Source: an uncultured Flavobacteriales bacterium
Lineage (GTDB): Bacteria; Bacteroidota; Bacteroidia; Flavobacteriales_D; Crocinitomicaceae
Assembly: GCA_943789205.1 (NCBI GenBank)
Contig: CALSTG010000001.1
Span: 1,788,435 to 1,852,434, forward strand
Direction of reading: 5' to 3'
DNA: 64,000 bases
The position numbers and the translations under genes were made by a program. The notes under the pieces are model-generated. The model did not search any database. It was not told the origin of the DNA and saw only the letters and a list, made by a program, of their open reading frames with translations. Of the stretch, positions 17,568 to 26,105 are shown piece after piece (position 1 is the first letter of the stretch; each line of letters opens with the position of its first letter).

Positions 17568-18493
17568 AACAACTTACATCGAACTTATTAATGATTGAAC
17601 CTGTTGCGTTTCGATTTAATGAAGAAACTGCAAAGAATAACTTTTACCAAAAAAATCTAGATTCGATTTCTGAAGAAGAAATAAAGCTTAAGTCTTTAGC
17701 AGAGTTCAAAAACTTTGTGGCCAAGCTCGAAAATCACGGTGTCACCGTACATGTCATAAAAGATACGATTGAACCTGACACGCCAGATTCTATATTCCCT
17801 AACAATTGGGTTTCCTTTCACCAAGATGGCAGGGTAGCATTGTATCCGATGTGTGCAGAAAATAGAAGATTAGAACGAAGAACGGATATTCTTGAAAAAC
17901 TACGAGAAAAATTTAAAATCACCTCTATTGTTGATTTTTCGCATTATGAATTGGAAAATTTATTCCTGGAAGGAACGGGAAGTATGATTCTTGACAGAGA
18001 AAATAAGATCTGTTATGCGGCAATTTCAATTCGAACAGACGAAGATATTGCAAAGGAGTTTTGTTCTGAATTTTCTTATAAATTGGTAGCATTCACCGCG
18101 AACCAAACTCATGAAGGAGAGCGACTCGCAATTTATCATACCAATGTTATGATGTGTGTCGCTGACAAGTATGCCATTGTTTGTATGGATACGATTGATG
18201 ATGTTGACCAACGGAAAAAACTGGGACAAGAATTATTAGATTCCGGGAAAGAAATTATTGAAATTACAGAGGCGCAAAAAGGACTTTTTGCTGGTAATAT
18301 GCTTCAGGTCATGGGGCATAAGCCACTTTTGGTAATGTCGTCTTCTGCTTACAATAGTTTGACAACTCAACAGCTTGAAAAAATCCAAAAATACAACCCC
18401 ATCCTACATAGTAGTCTAGATACTATAGAAGCTTGTGGTGGCGGCAGTGCGCGATGCATGATGGCCGAGGTGTTTTTGCCATCAAAAGAATAG
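17564..18493 (+). CDS. ctlX: Citrulline-utilization hydrolase CtlX-type protein
   Basis: A 309-aa hydrolase of the arginine-deiminase-related superfamily. It opens with QLTSNLLMIEPVAFRFNEET and carries FPNNWVSFH, LFLEGTGSMILD, TANQTHEGERLAIYHTNVMM and a C-terminal GGGSARCMMAEVFLP with the expected nucleophilic Cys. This set is characteristic of the CtlX family, which is linked to citrulline degradation in some bacteria. The ATG at 17564 overlaps the stop of the upstream guanidino enzyme by the ATGA arrangement. The pairing suggests the two work on successive or related guanidino/ureido substrates, though no carbamate kinase or transporter is nearby. It is convergent with the arylsulfotransferase-like gene, with two bases between the repaired ends. 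Confidence 0.85.
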   Translation: MKQLTSNLLMIEPVAFRFNEETAKNNFYQKNLDSISEEEIKLKSLAEFKNFVAKLENHGVTVHVIKDTIEPDTPDSIFPNNWVSFHQDGRVALYPMCAENRRLERRTDILEKLREKFKITSIVDFSHYELENLFLEGTGSMILDRENKICYAAISIRTDEDIAKEFCSEFSYKLVAFTANQTHEGERLAIYHTNVMMCVADKYAIVCMDTIDDVDQRKKLGQELLDSGKEIIEITEAQKGLFAGNMLQVMGHKPLLVMSSSAYNSLTTQQLEKIQKYNPILHSSLDTIEACGGGSARCMMAEVFLPSKE

Positions 18494-18495
18494 AA

Positions 18496-19870
18496 TTAAT
18501 CAACGATAGATAGTTTTTTAAGGAATACACCTTTCAACGTATTCAATTGCATGGTGTAATTTCCTGGATTCAAATTATGATGGATAGCCAAAGGGTACTC
18601 TACCTCATTTAAACCTACAATTTTAGTAAAGACAATTTTCCCCAGATAGACTCAATATTTTAATTTCTATCTCGTCTGTAATTTTTTCATTTCCTCTAAT
18701 GTAAAAAGTAGATTTAGAGGGATTTGGATAAACCTTTATCGTATTATTTATTAATGGTTTTGACGAAACAACAGGTTCCGTGTAGAAATTCCAATTCGCT
18801 TTATTTGCACAATAGATATTTTGTCCGTTGTCCATTTCCATTTCAAAAACTACATTATTATTGACATCCACTTCAACAACCACTGAACCTCTATCAATAT
18901 TTTGATTGTTTCCAAAGTTAATGAGTGTATTTCCATTATCTAATCTCTGAATACTTCCAATTGAGGGCGTAAACAGTGAGTCTGGATGCACATACTCCCA
19001 TACTTTAGTTGCTGAATAATTATTTAGATCAAGAACATATTCAACACCCCTTGATCTTTTAATTCCACCAGTGAGGATATCACTTTGGTTACCATTGTCA
19101 AAAAGTAAATAATGATTGTCTCCAAGACCTTTAATACAATGTTGTTTTGAAAACGGATAATCGTTAGCGAATTCAAAATCACTTTGAGAGCCGCCGAATC
19201 TCCAAATAATTTCTCCTGTGGTTCGATGAATTTTGGTAATCTCTGATAAGGTTCGATTTGAAATTAAGAAATGGCCATCCTCATCGATATCGATAGCATT
19301 ACAATGAAGAAAATCAATCCCGTTTTGATTAAAGTTTACGTTATTTGGATAATTAGACATAAAAAAGTGGTCCCAGCTTTTCCACTCAAATAGTACATTA
19401 TGGTCAGCATCTAATTCTTGAATAACCAGTCCAATCACGGAGGCATTCGGACTTCCGTCTGGAGAGATGGTATCGGTTGCATAGGCTTGTTCGTCGTAGG
19501 CAAAGATCACGTAGTTCCCATTTTCTAACGCCAAGAAATCATGATTGTCTGCTTGGTACCCATTTTGACAATAAACGGTGTCTGTAATGTTTTCAAGCGA
19601 ATCCATTACAAACCAGCCTTTCGATTGTCTGTCAAAATAAGTGATTTGGTTGTTGTGGCTCACCTTCCATCCCCAACCTTTGAGTCCCATATCTTCAGTG
19701 TATATAATTGTACCTGATGCATCTAATACATTCACAGGTTTACTAGGCGGGCCCCCCACATGAAAAAACAAGTTGCCAGGATGTGGATTGTTATTAGTCA
19801 GAACCGTATAGTTTGGTTGTGCCCAAATCGTTAACGGAATAAACAGTAATAAGATTAATTTGAGAAACAT
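18496..19870 (-). CDS. Arylsulfotransferase-like secreted protein with T9SS type A sorting domain (one-base frameshift near the 3' end)
   Basis: A secreted beta-propeller protein of about 457 aa when repaired. A signal peptide (about 1-17, LLLFIPLTIWAQ) precedes an arylsulfate-sulfotransferase-like propeller: GWGWKVSHNN, ENGNYVIFAYDEQ, IDFLHCNAIDIDEDGHFLIS, GEIIWRFGGSQSDFEF and QRLDNGNTLINFG. The last region has a T9SS sorting domain starting at KVYPNPSKSTFYI. A run of four C at 18640-18643 (GGGG on the coding strand) ends the frame early after SLSGENCLY; with three G it continues as SLSGKIVFTKIVGLNEVEY and ends KKLSIVD at 18496. The repaired tail is a complete sorting domain, so homopolymer error is the likely cause. 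Whether it transfers sulfate is not shown. Confidence 0.82.
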
Positions 19871-20000
19871 GAAAATGGGCTTGTTTATTTAAAGTAAAAG
19901 ATAATATAAAGCTACAAAAAGCAATCTATATTTTATTTCACACGTGAGAATTCTTAAATTGTACTTTCAATTAAAAACAAAACATTAGAAAAAACCTTAA

Positions 20001-21527
20001 ATGACTATAATTAGAACAATGTTATCGGTATTTGTTATTTTTTTTCTTTCTCAGGTTTATGCCCAAATAGATGGCGCAAACTTATTCTCAACCAATCAGG
20101 TTGTTTCTATAGATTTAGATTTCCCTCAAAGCGATTTTTGGCAACAACTTCAAGACAATTATGAAAATATCGATATCGCAGGATCCGTGTATATTCCAGC
20201 TCAACTAACTTTGACTGACGCGACAGGTATTTATACTTTTGATAGTGTAGGGGTACGGTTGAAGGGCAATTCAAGTGATTTTCATCCAGGAGATAAAAAA
20301 GCATTTAAAATCGATTTCAATAAATTTAAAATAGGTCAGAATTATGACGGTCTAAAAAAACTCAATTTCAGTAACTGCTTTAAAGACCCAACTTTTATGA
20401 GAGAAAAACTCTTTTTTGATTTATGCAGAGAGCACGGTGTTGCTGCACCCAGAGCGAATTATGCTAATGTTAAATATAATGGCGAAGATTGGGGGTTCTA
20501 TACACTGATAGAACAGATTGATGACCAGTTTCTCGATTGGCGTATTGGCAATGATTCAGGTAACTTATTCAAGGCGGGATCAAATTTCAGTGGTGGAGAT
20601 GGTGAAGCAAATCTTGTTTACTTGGGATTGGACCAATCGTTGTATGAGTCATCGTATGAACTGAAATCCAACGAAGAAACTAATGATTGGTATGATCTTA
20701 TTGATTTTATATACTTTTTAAATAGTACCTCAGATGCTGAATTCGAAGCAGGCTTGCCCTCAAGATTGGATTTAGGGCCCTTTTTAAGTTCGGTAGCATT
20801 CAATAACTTATTTAGTAATCTTGATACCTATACCCTCTCTGCAAGAAATTATTATTTATACCATAACATGTCCACAAACCTATGGGAATGGATCAAGTGG
20901 GATGCAAATGAGACCTTTGGCTCTTATGCTTTTGGTGTTCAAACACCCATGACCAATTTACCTATAGACTTTTTTCAAGGACAAAGGCCTTTGCTCGAAC
21001 GTGTTTTTGAAAATGAGCTATTCATGAATCAATATACTTCAGAGATTTGTTTGCTATTAAATACAATATTTAATCCTGATTATTTGAATCCAATTATTGA
21101 TAATTACAAGGAATTAATTCAACAATATGTGTATGCCGACAACAATAAAATGTTTAGTAATAATGACTTTGACACGAATATTAATTCTAACCTCGGAGGC
21201 CCTGGCGGTACTATTTATGGATTAAAATCATTTATTCAAGCTCGTTATAATTACTTATCTTCTACTGTAAATTGTAATGCTTTCGCATCTCTTCCTTCGT
21301 TTATATCGGAGGATTTTTCAGCGTATCCAAATCCAACAAGTGGATCTCTAATTATAAATGGAGATCATCTATACCCGCTGGCATATGAATTGTTCAGTGT
21401 CGATGGCAAATGTGTTTTACGTGGGTCGCTCAACAGCGCTGAAGAGTGTTTGGATATTTCTCATCTTCGTTCAGAAATGTATCATCTTAAAGTTGGGAAT
21501 GAATGGATAAAGGTCTTAAAGCAATAA
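20001..21527 (+). CDS. Secreted CotH-kinase-family protein with T9SS sorting domain
   Basis: A 508-aa exported protein. After a signal peptide ending about residue 22 (VFVIFFLSQVYAQ) comes a CotH-type kinase domain: FDSVGVRLKGNSS, DKKAFKIDFNKF, LNFSNCFKDPTFMREKLFFD, APRANYANVKYNGEDWGFYT, LIEQIDDQFL and later WEWIKWDANETFGSY. CotH is the Bacillus spore-coat kinase family, an atypical protein kinase fold. Residues about 440-508 form a T9SS type A sorting domain (FSAYPNPTSGSLIING), so the enzyme should reach the cell surface or outside. Target proteins and metal use are unknown. Start at 20001 or at the in-frame ATG 18 bases on; both leave the signal peptide usable. Confidence 0.87.
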   Translation: MTIIRTMLSVFVIFFLSQVYAQIDGANLFSTNQVVSIDLDFPQSDFWQQLQDNYENIDIAGSVYIPAQLTLTDATGIYTFDSVGVRLKGNSSDFHPGDKKAFKIDFNKFKIGQNYDGLKKLNFSNCFKDPTFMREKLFFDLCREHGVAAPRANYANVKYNGEDWGFYTLIEQIDDQFLDWRIGNDSGNLFKAGSNFSGGDGEANLVYLGLDQSLYESSYELKSNEETNDWYDLIDFIYFLNSTSDAEFEAGLPSRLDLGPFLSSVAFNNLFSNLDTYTLSARNYYLYHNMSTNLWEWIKWDANETFGSYAFGVQTPMTNLPIDFFQGQRPLLERVFENELFMNQYTSEICLLLNTIFNPDYLNPIIDNYKELIQQYVYADNNKMFSNNDFDTNINSNLGGPGGTIYGLKSFIQARYNYLSSTVNCNAFASLPSFISEDFSAYPNPTSGSLIINGDHLYPLAYELFSVDGKCVLRGSLNSAEECLDISHLRSEMYHLKVGNEWIKVLKQ

Positions 21528-21608
21528 TTGAATCGATATGGTTTAATAAAATAATAACAGTTATCTTTAGGAGACTTATGTCACTGCAGCTATTCAAAAT
21601 ATAATGCT

Positions 21609-23397
21609 ATGAAACCTTTTCTATTTCTATCTATTTTCCTTTCCATTTTCCTTTTTCCTACTGATTATATGGGACAGTGTACTGTAGATGAAAGCTATAC
21701 TATTGCTGGTATTTATCCAAATCCACTTCCAATTGGATACGCGGGTCAACCATATTCTGAAGACATCACTTTTGTGATGCCGACAGATACCAGTGGGGCA
21801 ACAATTAACAACTTTGAAATCGTCAGTATCGCACTACCTGTAGGACTCAGCTGGGAATGTAACAATGCCTGCAAATGGATGTAATTATAATCCTCAAAAT
21901 AATGTGTATGGATGTATTAACGTATTTGGCACGCCTATTCTTGCTGGGGTATATGAAGTAGAGGTAAGTATTTTAGTTGATGTGACTGCTTCAGGAGCTA
22001 GTATCGACAATATCCCTGTGCCTTTCTTTATTACACTTGAGATTCAGACCCCTGCTATTGGAAATTCTGGTTTCAATTCAAACCCTCCTTTGGGGTGTCT
22101 TCCTCTAGATGTTGACTTTACAAACAATAACCCAGGTCTGCTCTATTATGAGTGGGATTTCGGTAATGGAGTAACCAGTAATGATGAAAACCCAGGAGTA
22201 CAAACTTACACGCAGCCTGGTGCTTATCCTGTCCAATATTCTGGATATAATAATATGGACACGCTAGATAATTATACGCTTACTGAAGTTACGATTTTGA
22301 ATATTAGTGAAAACTGGTTAGGTTCACCTTGGGGTTGGGAGCCTCTGAATGGAAATAATCCGGATCCCTATTTTCAGCTTTTAGAGGACGGAAATCTAAT
22401 TTATCAATCCAATTATGAATACAATAACGATGGCCCCATAACTTGGTCTGTCAATATTAACATGGATCCCACCAAACAATACAAGATAAATGTTATGGAT
22501 GCTGATGAAACAGCAGCTCAAACAAATGCAGCTGAGATTACCTACGGTGGAGATGACAATTGCGGAAGTCATATTATGAATTTTTCTAGTTGTTCTAGCT
22601 GCGGAGCGGGATCATATTCCAATGTTGCGTATAATATTGATTATCAACAGATTTTCCCTGTCCCTTCGGTACAGAGCCTAGACACGATTGTTGTAGGCGC
22701 GGCTCCAGGTGTTCCAAATATTGTTTACGATTCAACGGCGTATACAGTCGCAACCGACTCTTCCCAGTACATATTACAATGGTCCATTGACAGTGTTTTC
22801 TGGACAGGGCATACGGATTCTATAGAGTCCATAGACCAAACAGGTTATTATTACGTGACCGCCTACAGCCCTTTGGGTTGCAGTTCAACTTCTGATTCTG
22901 TATTTGTCATTTATTGTGATACCACTTTGACCTTTGAGATTGAGATCGATGCAGCTGAAAACTTATATGTGCCTAACTTACCACAGGGCTATGGTGTGCA
23001 ATGGTATCTTGATGGAATAGAGATTAGTGGCGCGAACACCTACGACCATCAACCTGATGAGAATGGAGATTATGTGGCTTATGTTTATGATAGCCTTGGT
23101 TGTGATTTTTTGACAGCACCTTTCGTTTATTACAACGATGCAAGTATTCAAGAACTTCAAAGTGACTTTTGGTGCTATCCAAATCCAGCACAGGATCAAT
23201 TCGTTGTGATGTGGCCAGAGAATGTTCAGCTTGAATCTTTGATGCTTTACAATATTGAAGGAAGACTGATGCACTCCATCGATGTGTATACTTCACCGCA
23301 AATAATTGATGTTTCTCAGCTATCAAACGGTATGTATATGCTGTTTGGAGCAGGGGAGAAGGGGATGCTTAAAAAGCGAGTAATAGTTCGCCACTAA
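21609..23397 (+). CDS. Secreted PKD-domain protein with T9SS sorting domain (one-base frameshift)
   Basis: A surface protein of about 595 aa once repaired. The ATG at 21609 gives a signal peptide (LFLSIFLSIFLFPTDYMGQ). The first frame ends at 21884 shortly after LSWECNNAC; removing one C of the CC at 21868-21869 gives NNAANGCNYNPQNN and joins the next frame without a break. The remainder has a PKD-like segment (LLYYEWDFGNGVTS ... GAYPVQYSGYNN), repeats with Cys-rich loops (CSSCGAGSYSN) and a C-terminal type A sorting domain beginning CYPNPAQDQFVVMW. No catalytic domain is visible, so an adhesin or structural role is the most that can be said. It lies downstream of the CotH-type gene, same strand, 81 bases apart. 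Confidence 0.8.
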
Positions 23398-23539
23398 TAT
23401 ACAATGGAGATATAAATCCTGTAGGCCAAATAAACGCCCATCAAGCTCCAGATCCACCACCTGTTTTTTATATACCATTCCATATGGTAAATCTAAATAA
23501 AAAAGGTTAACTACAGAGGATTAACAGTTTTATCAAATC

Positions 23540-24244
23540 TTAATGACAATTTCTATTGATATCTACAATGATTTCTTCTTCCGAGAGATAGTTTTTTTGT
23601 TTTCTTTTGCGATAGCGTTTCGAGACTTTTTTATTTTTTTCAAAAAAAGCCACGCTGTCCAGCAGCTGAATACCGAGTCCGCGTTTGATGGTTTCTCTGT
23701 CCGCATTTCTCTCCGTTCTGCGCATTGTCCTTTTATCAAAAATGTAGGCTGTAATAAAACCAAGAAGCTCACGATTGTTCATCGAAGAATAGTCGATGAG
23801 GTGTGCAAATTCGTGTCCAATCCATCCAACGAGACCATTAAAACTGAGTTCAGTATAATCAAGCCCCGTTAAATCTGAATTGTTATTTACAAAAATACTG
23901 TAACCTCTTTTGATTTTTCGTTTAACTATAAAGTTTGGACTTGGTTGGGCTTGCATCGTACTGTTGATTGATTTTAGCTTGAGTGAAATTTTTTTGTAGT
24001 GAAGTTCAGGGTAGTGACTTAAAGCTACGTAAAAGGCAAGTTTTAATCGTTTATCATTCGTATGTAGGTGTTTTTTTTTACCCATGCGAATTTCATATGT
24101 ACTCAAGGAATCGATATACTCGTTAAAGTTATATGATGTTGTGTCACAATTTATGAGGATTTCAGAATTGAGATTTTGGGAGAAAATTACAAAAGCATCG
24201 GTGGATATAAAAAGGGATAAAAAAAAACAATATTTTACCAGCAT
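23540..24244 (-). CDS. Exported HExxH-containing protein (putative zinc metallopeptidase)
   Basis: A 234-aa protein with a signal peptide (about 1-22, LSLFISTDAFVIFSQ) and the zinc motif His144-Glu-Phe-Ala-His148 in WIGHEFAHLIDYSSM. Downstream, TERNADRETIKRG (Glu178, Asp182) resembles the third-ligand helix of gluzincin-type peptidases (E..xxD arrangement as in M48). I cannot place it in a named family with confidence. The C-terminus is strongly basic (SKRYRKRKQKNYL), unlike T9SS cargo, so it probably stays in the periplasm. It is convergent with the PKD gene and divergent from the unknown exported protein at 24333. It is intact. Confidence 0.72.
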   Translation of the reverse strand: MLVKYCFFLSLFISTDAFVIFSQNLNSEILINCDTTSYNFNEYIDSLSTYEIRMGKKKHLHTNDKRLKLAFYVALSHYPELHYKKISLKLKSINSTMQAQPSPNFIVKRKIKRGYSIFVNNNSDLTGLDYTELSFNGLVGWIGHEFAHLIDYSSMNNRELLGFITAYIFDKRTMRRTERNADRETIKRGLGIQLLDSVAFFEKNKKVSKRYRKRKQKNYLSEEEIIVDINRNCH

Positions 24245-24332
24245 ATCTTAAAGATAAGAATCTGATAGATAATTATTGTATCACAATTGTATCTTTATTA
24301 AAAGTTTATTATTCTAAATTGAAGAAAAAAAC

Positions 24333-25869
24333 ATGAAAGTTTTAAGTATTGTAATCGTATTGTTTGTTTTTCAAATAAATGCACAATCCGACGGTGATCT
24401 CGTTCCTTCTCCAGAAGTACCCTCATCAGTTAATGAAAGCGCATATTTCCCGCAAATCATCTCAAATATTCTAACTATTGGTAAATCAAATAAGCTTTTG
24501 GTGGCATACGACCCTATGGATACACAAGCGTCATCACCATTCGATGTTATTGGGGGCGAAGTCGATGGGGAATTTTTTGAAGGTTCTTCTTTACCCAAAG
24601 ATATACTTAAGTGGATGAGTGATGGAGAAGTTGTTAAACTGACCTTATTTTATCAGAATAAAGAATCTTCTGAAATTGATATCATTTCCAATGATTATGA
24701 TGTGACTTGTTATCTTCCATTTAGATCAAATCTGGTTAAAGAAAAAGGTGTAGAAAAAGGATATAAAGTATTTCGCAATAAAGGAAAGTCCAAAGTTTTA
24801 TTTGATGTATCTAATCCTGAAAGCTTTGTAAGCCAGTATCAAAAAAACATGTTGAATAGCGAATTGTCATACAAGAGTTTGGACCTGAGCATATTAAAAA
24901 AAATTCAATCTGAGAACACAAGTTATATTTGGTTTGAGGGTCTTAGACCTGACGGTAATTCTTATATCAAATCAACTTTAGATTGTTCTAAAGAAAACCA
25001 GTCTTTTGACATTTGGTACGATTCAATTCTAGCCTTAGGTCTAAATTCTCCCATAGATCAAGATGATTTCAGTGAAATCTATCCTCGCGAAGAAATTTTT
25101 AAGTTTTGGAGTGAAGCGAGGAATAATGAGGAAAAATCCCTAAAGTATGAGACCGATTTATGGAATTTGTATTTGAATTGTAAGCATCGATATACGCATT
25201 TGTATCCTCTTGTGCATGGTTACGATTATAGTGTAGCCTCTTGCCTTGACAGAGTCATATCTGATTATACAGAAAATATGGTTGCCACAACTTCAACTTA
25301 TTCTGATAGTGAAAGGTTTTTGATAGATGTTCTTTACAGAGAGCATCAAACATTTGATGTTTGGTATGATTCAATTAGCAAAATCGCCAAAAAAATTATT
25401 GAAGAGCCTGGAATGCTTGTTGACTTCTCAGCAAACAGGACTTATCAAATGTCTAAAGGAAAAGTTCAAAAAAGCATCTCTAAAGGGAGACGGAACGCCT
25501 CTTGAGAGTATTGAGAAGGATACGTACGCAACATTGAATGAAACCGATGTCATTATTTTGACCTATCGAAAACTAGGTGATGAGGTCAGATATGATGATG
25601 TTTATTTTGCCAAGAAAACTGAGGAAGCCAAAAAGCCAATTATTACGGCACACTTTCCGTATTTGAAATCTTTTGAGCTTGACCAAAATACCAGTGTTGA
25701 TTCGAGTTGGCCCACTTTAGTACGAGATGAAGCTTCGGGTATTTGGCTATCAGATAATAAAAAGGGAAGAAAAAAATTAAACTCTCTGATCATGACGCCC
25801 GAGACATTTGAAGAATTTGGAATTGATTTAGACCAGTGGGATAATTATGATTATATGAGATTTTATTAA
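24333..25869 (+). CDS. Exported protein of unknown function (one-base frameshift)
   Basis: A protein of about 511 aa with a short signal peptide (MKVLSIVIVLFVFQINAQS) that I do not recognise. It is broken by a frameshift at a run of six A (25468-25473). With five A the frame runs QKASLKGDGTPLESIEKD into the second part, which ends DYMRFY at 25869. The protein has the segment FDIWYDSI near residue 222 and the related FDVWYDSI near residue 341, so there may be a degenerate internal duplication. It is rich in Ser, Asp and Tyr and has no T9SS tail, lipobox or obvious catalytic motif. A near-perfect terminator follows. The cluster context (CotH, PKD, HExxH protein) suggests a surface-related role, but that is only a guess. 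Confidence 0.62.
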
Positions 25870-25885
25870 TAAATAAGGATATTAA

Positions 25886-25918
25886 AAAACCCATAAATAC
25901 GAAGTATTTATGGGTTTT
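25886..25918. terminator. Perfect 15-bp hairpin, probably a bidirectional terminator
   Basis: AAAACCCATAAATAC and its exact complement GTATTTATGGGTTTT enclose the 3-base loop GAA. A- and T-rich ends on both arms let it terminate the unknown gene on the plus strand and the tRNA transcript on the minus strand. It lies 16 bases after the stop of the plus gene. Confidence 0.85.
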
Positions 25919-25925
25919 ATAGGAG

Positions 25926-25999
25926 TGGAGAAGATGGGAGTCGAACCCACGACCTCTTGACTGCCAGTCAAGCGCTCTAGCCAGCTGAGCTACATCCCC
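25926..25999 (-). tRNA. tRNA-Ala (anticodon GGC)
   Basis: On the minus strand 74 bases fold into a cloverleaf: acceptor GGGGATG / CTTCTCC, D arm GCTC ... GAGC, anticodon stem CTTGA / TCAAG with loop CTGGCAG, T arm GTGGG / CCCAT with loop TTCGACT. The anticodon GGC reads alanine GCC/GCU codons, and the acceptor carries the G3-U70 wobble, the classic alanine identity element. The 3' CCA is not encoded. Position 6-67 is a T-T mismatch and 49-65 a G-U pair; both are tolerable in bacterial tRNAs. Confidence 0.93.
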
Positions 26000-26065
26000 G
26001 AGAACAGCAAATATAGTATTTTCAAAGAGTTGCTAAAATAAAATACACCATTGAAGGTAAATCTT

Positions 26066-26073
26066 TAAATTTG
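26066..26073 (+). promoter_or_regulatory. Probable -7 element for argS
   Basis: TAAATTTG matches TAnnTTTG and sits 32 bases upstream of the argS ATG. No good TTG is found at the -33 distance, so only the -7 half is supported. Confidence 0.45.
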
Positions 26074-26105
26074 CGCAGTCTTGCTATAAATCAAGACGAT
26101 TCGTC

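Noticed and set aside
23401..23539. Possible terminator (TACCAT ... ATGGTA) between the PKD gene and the HExxH gene
   Set aside because: The stem is weak and lacks an adjacent T-run, so it does not meet the standard for an intrinsic terminator.
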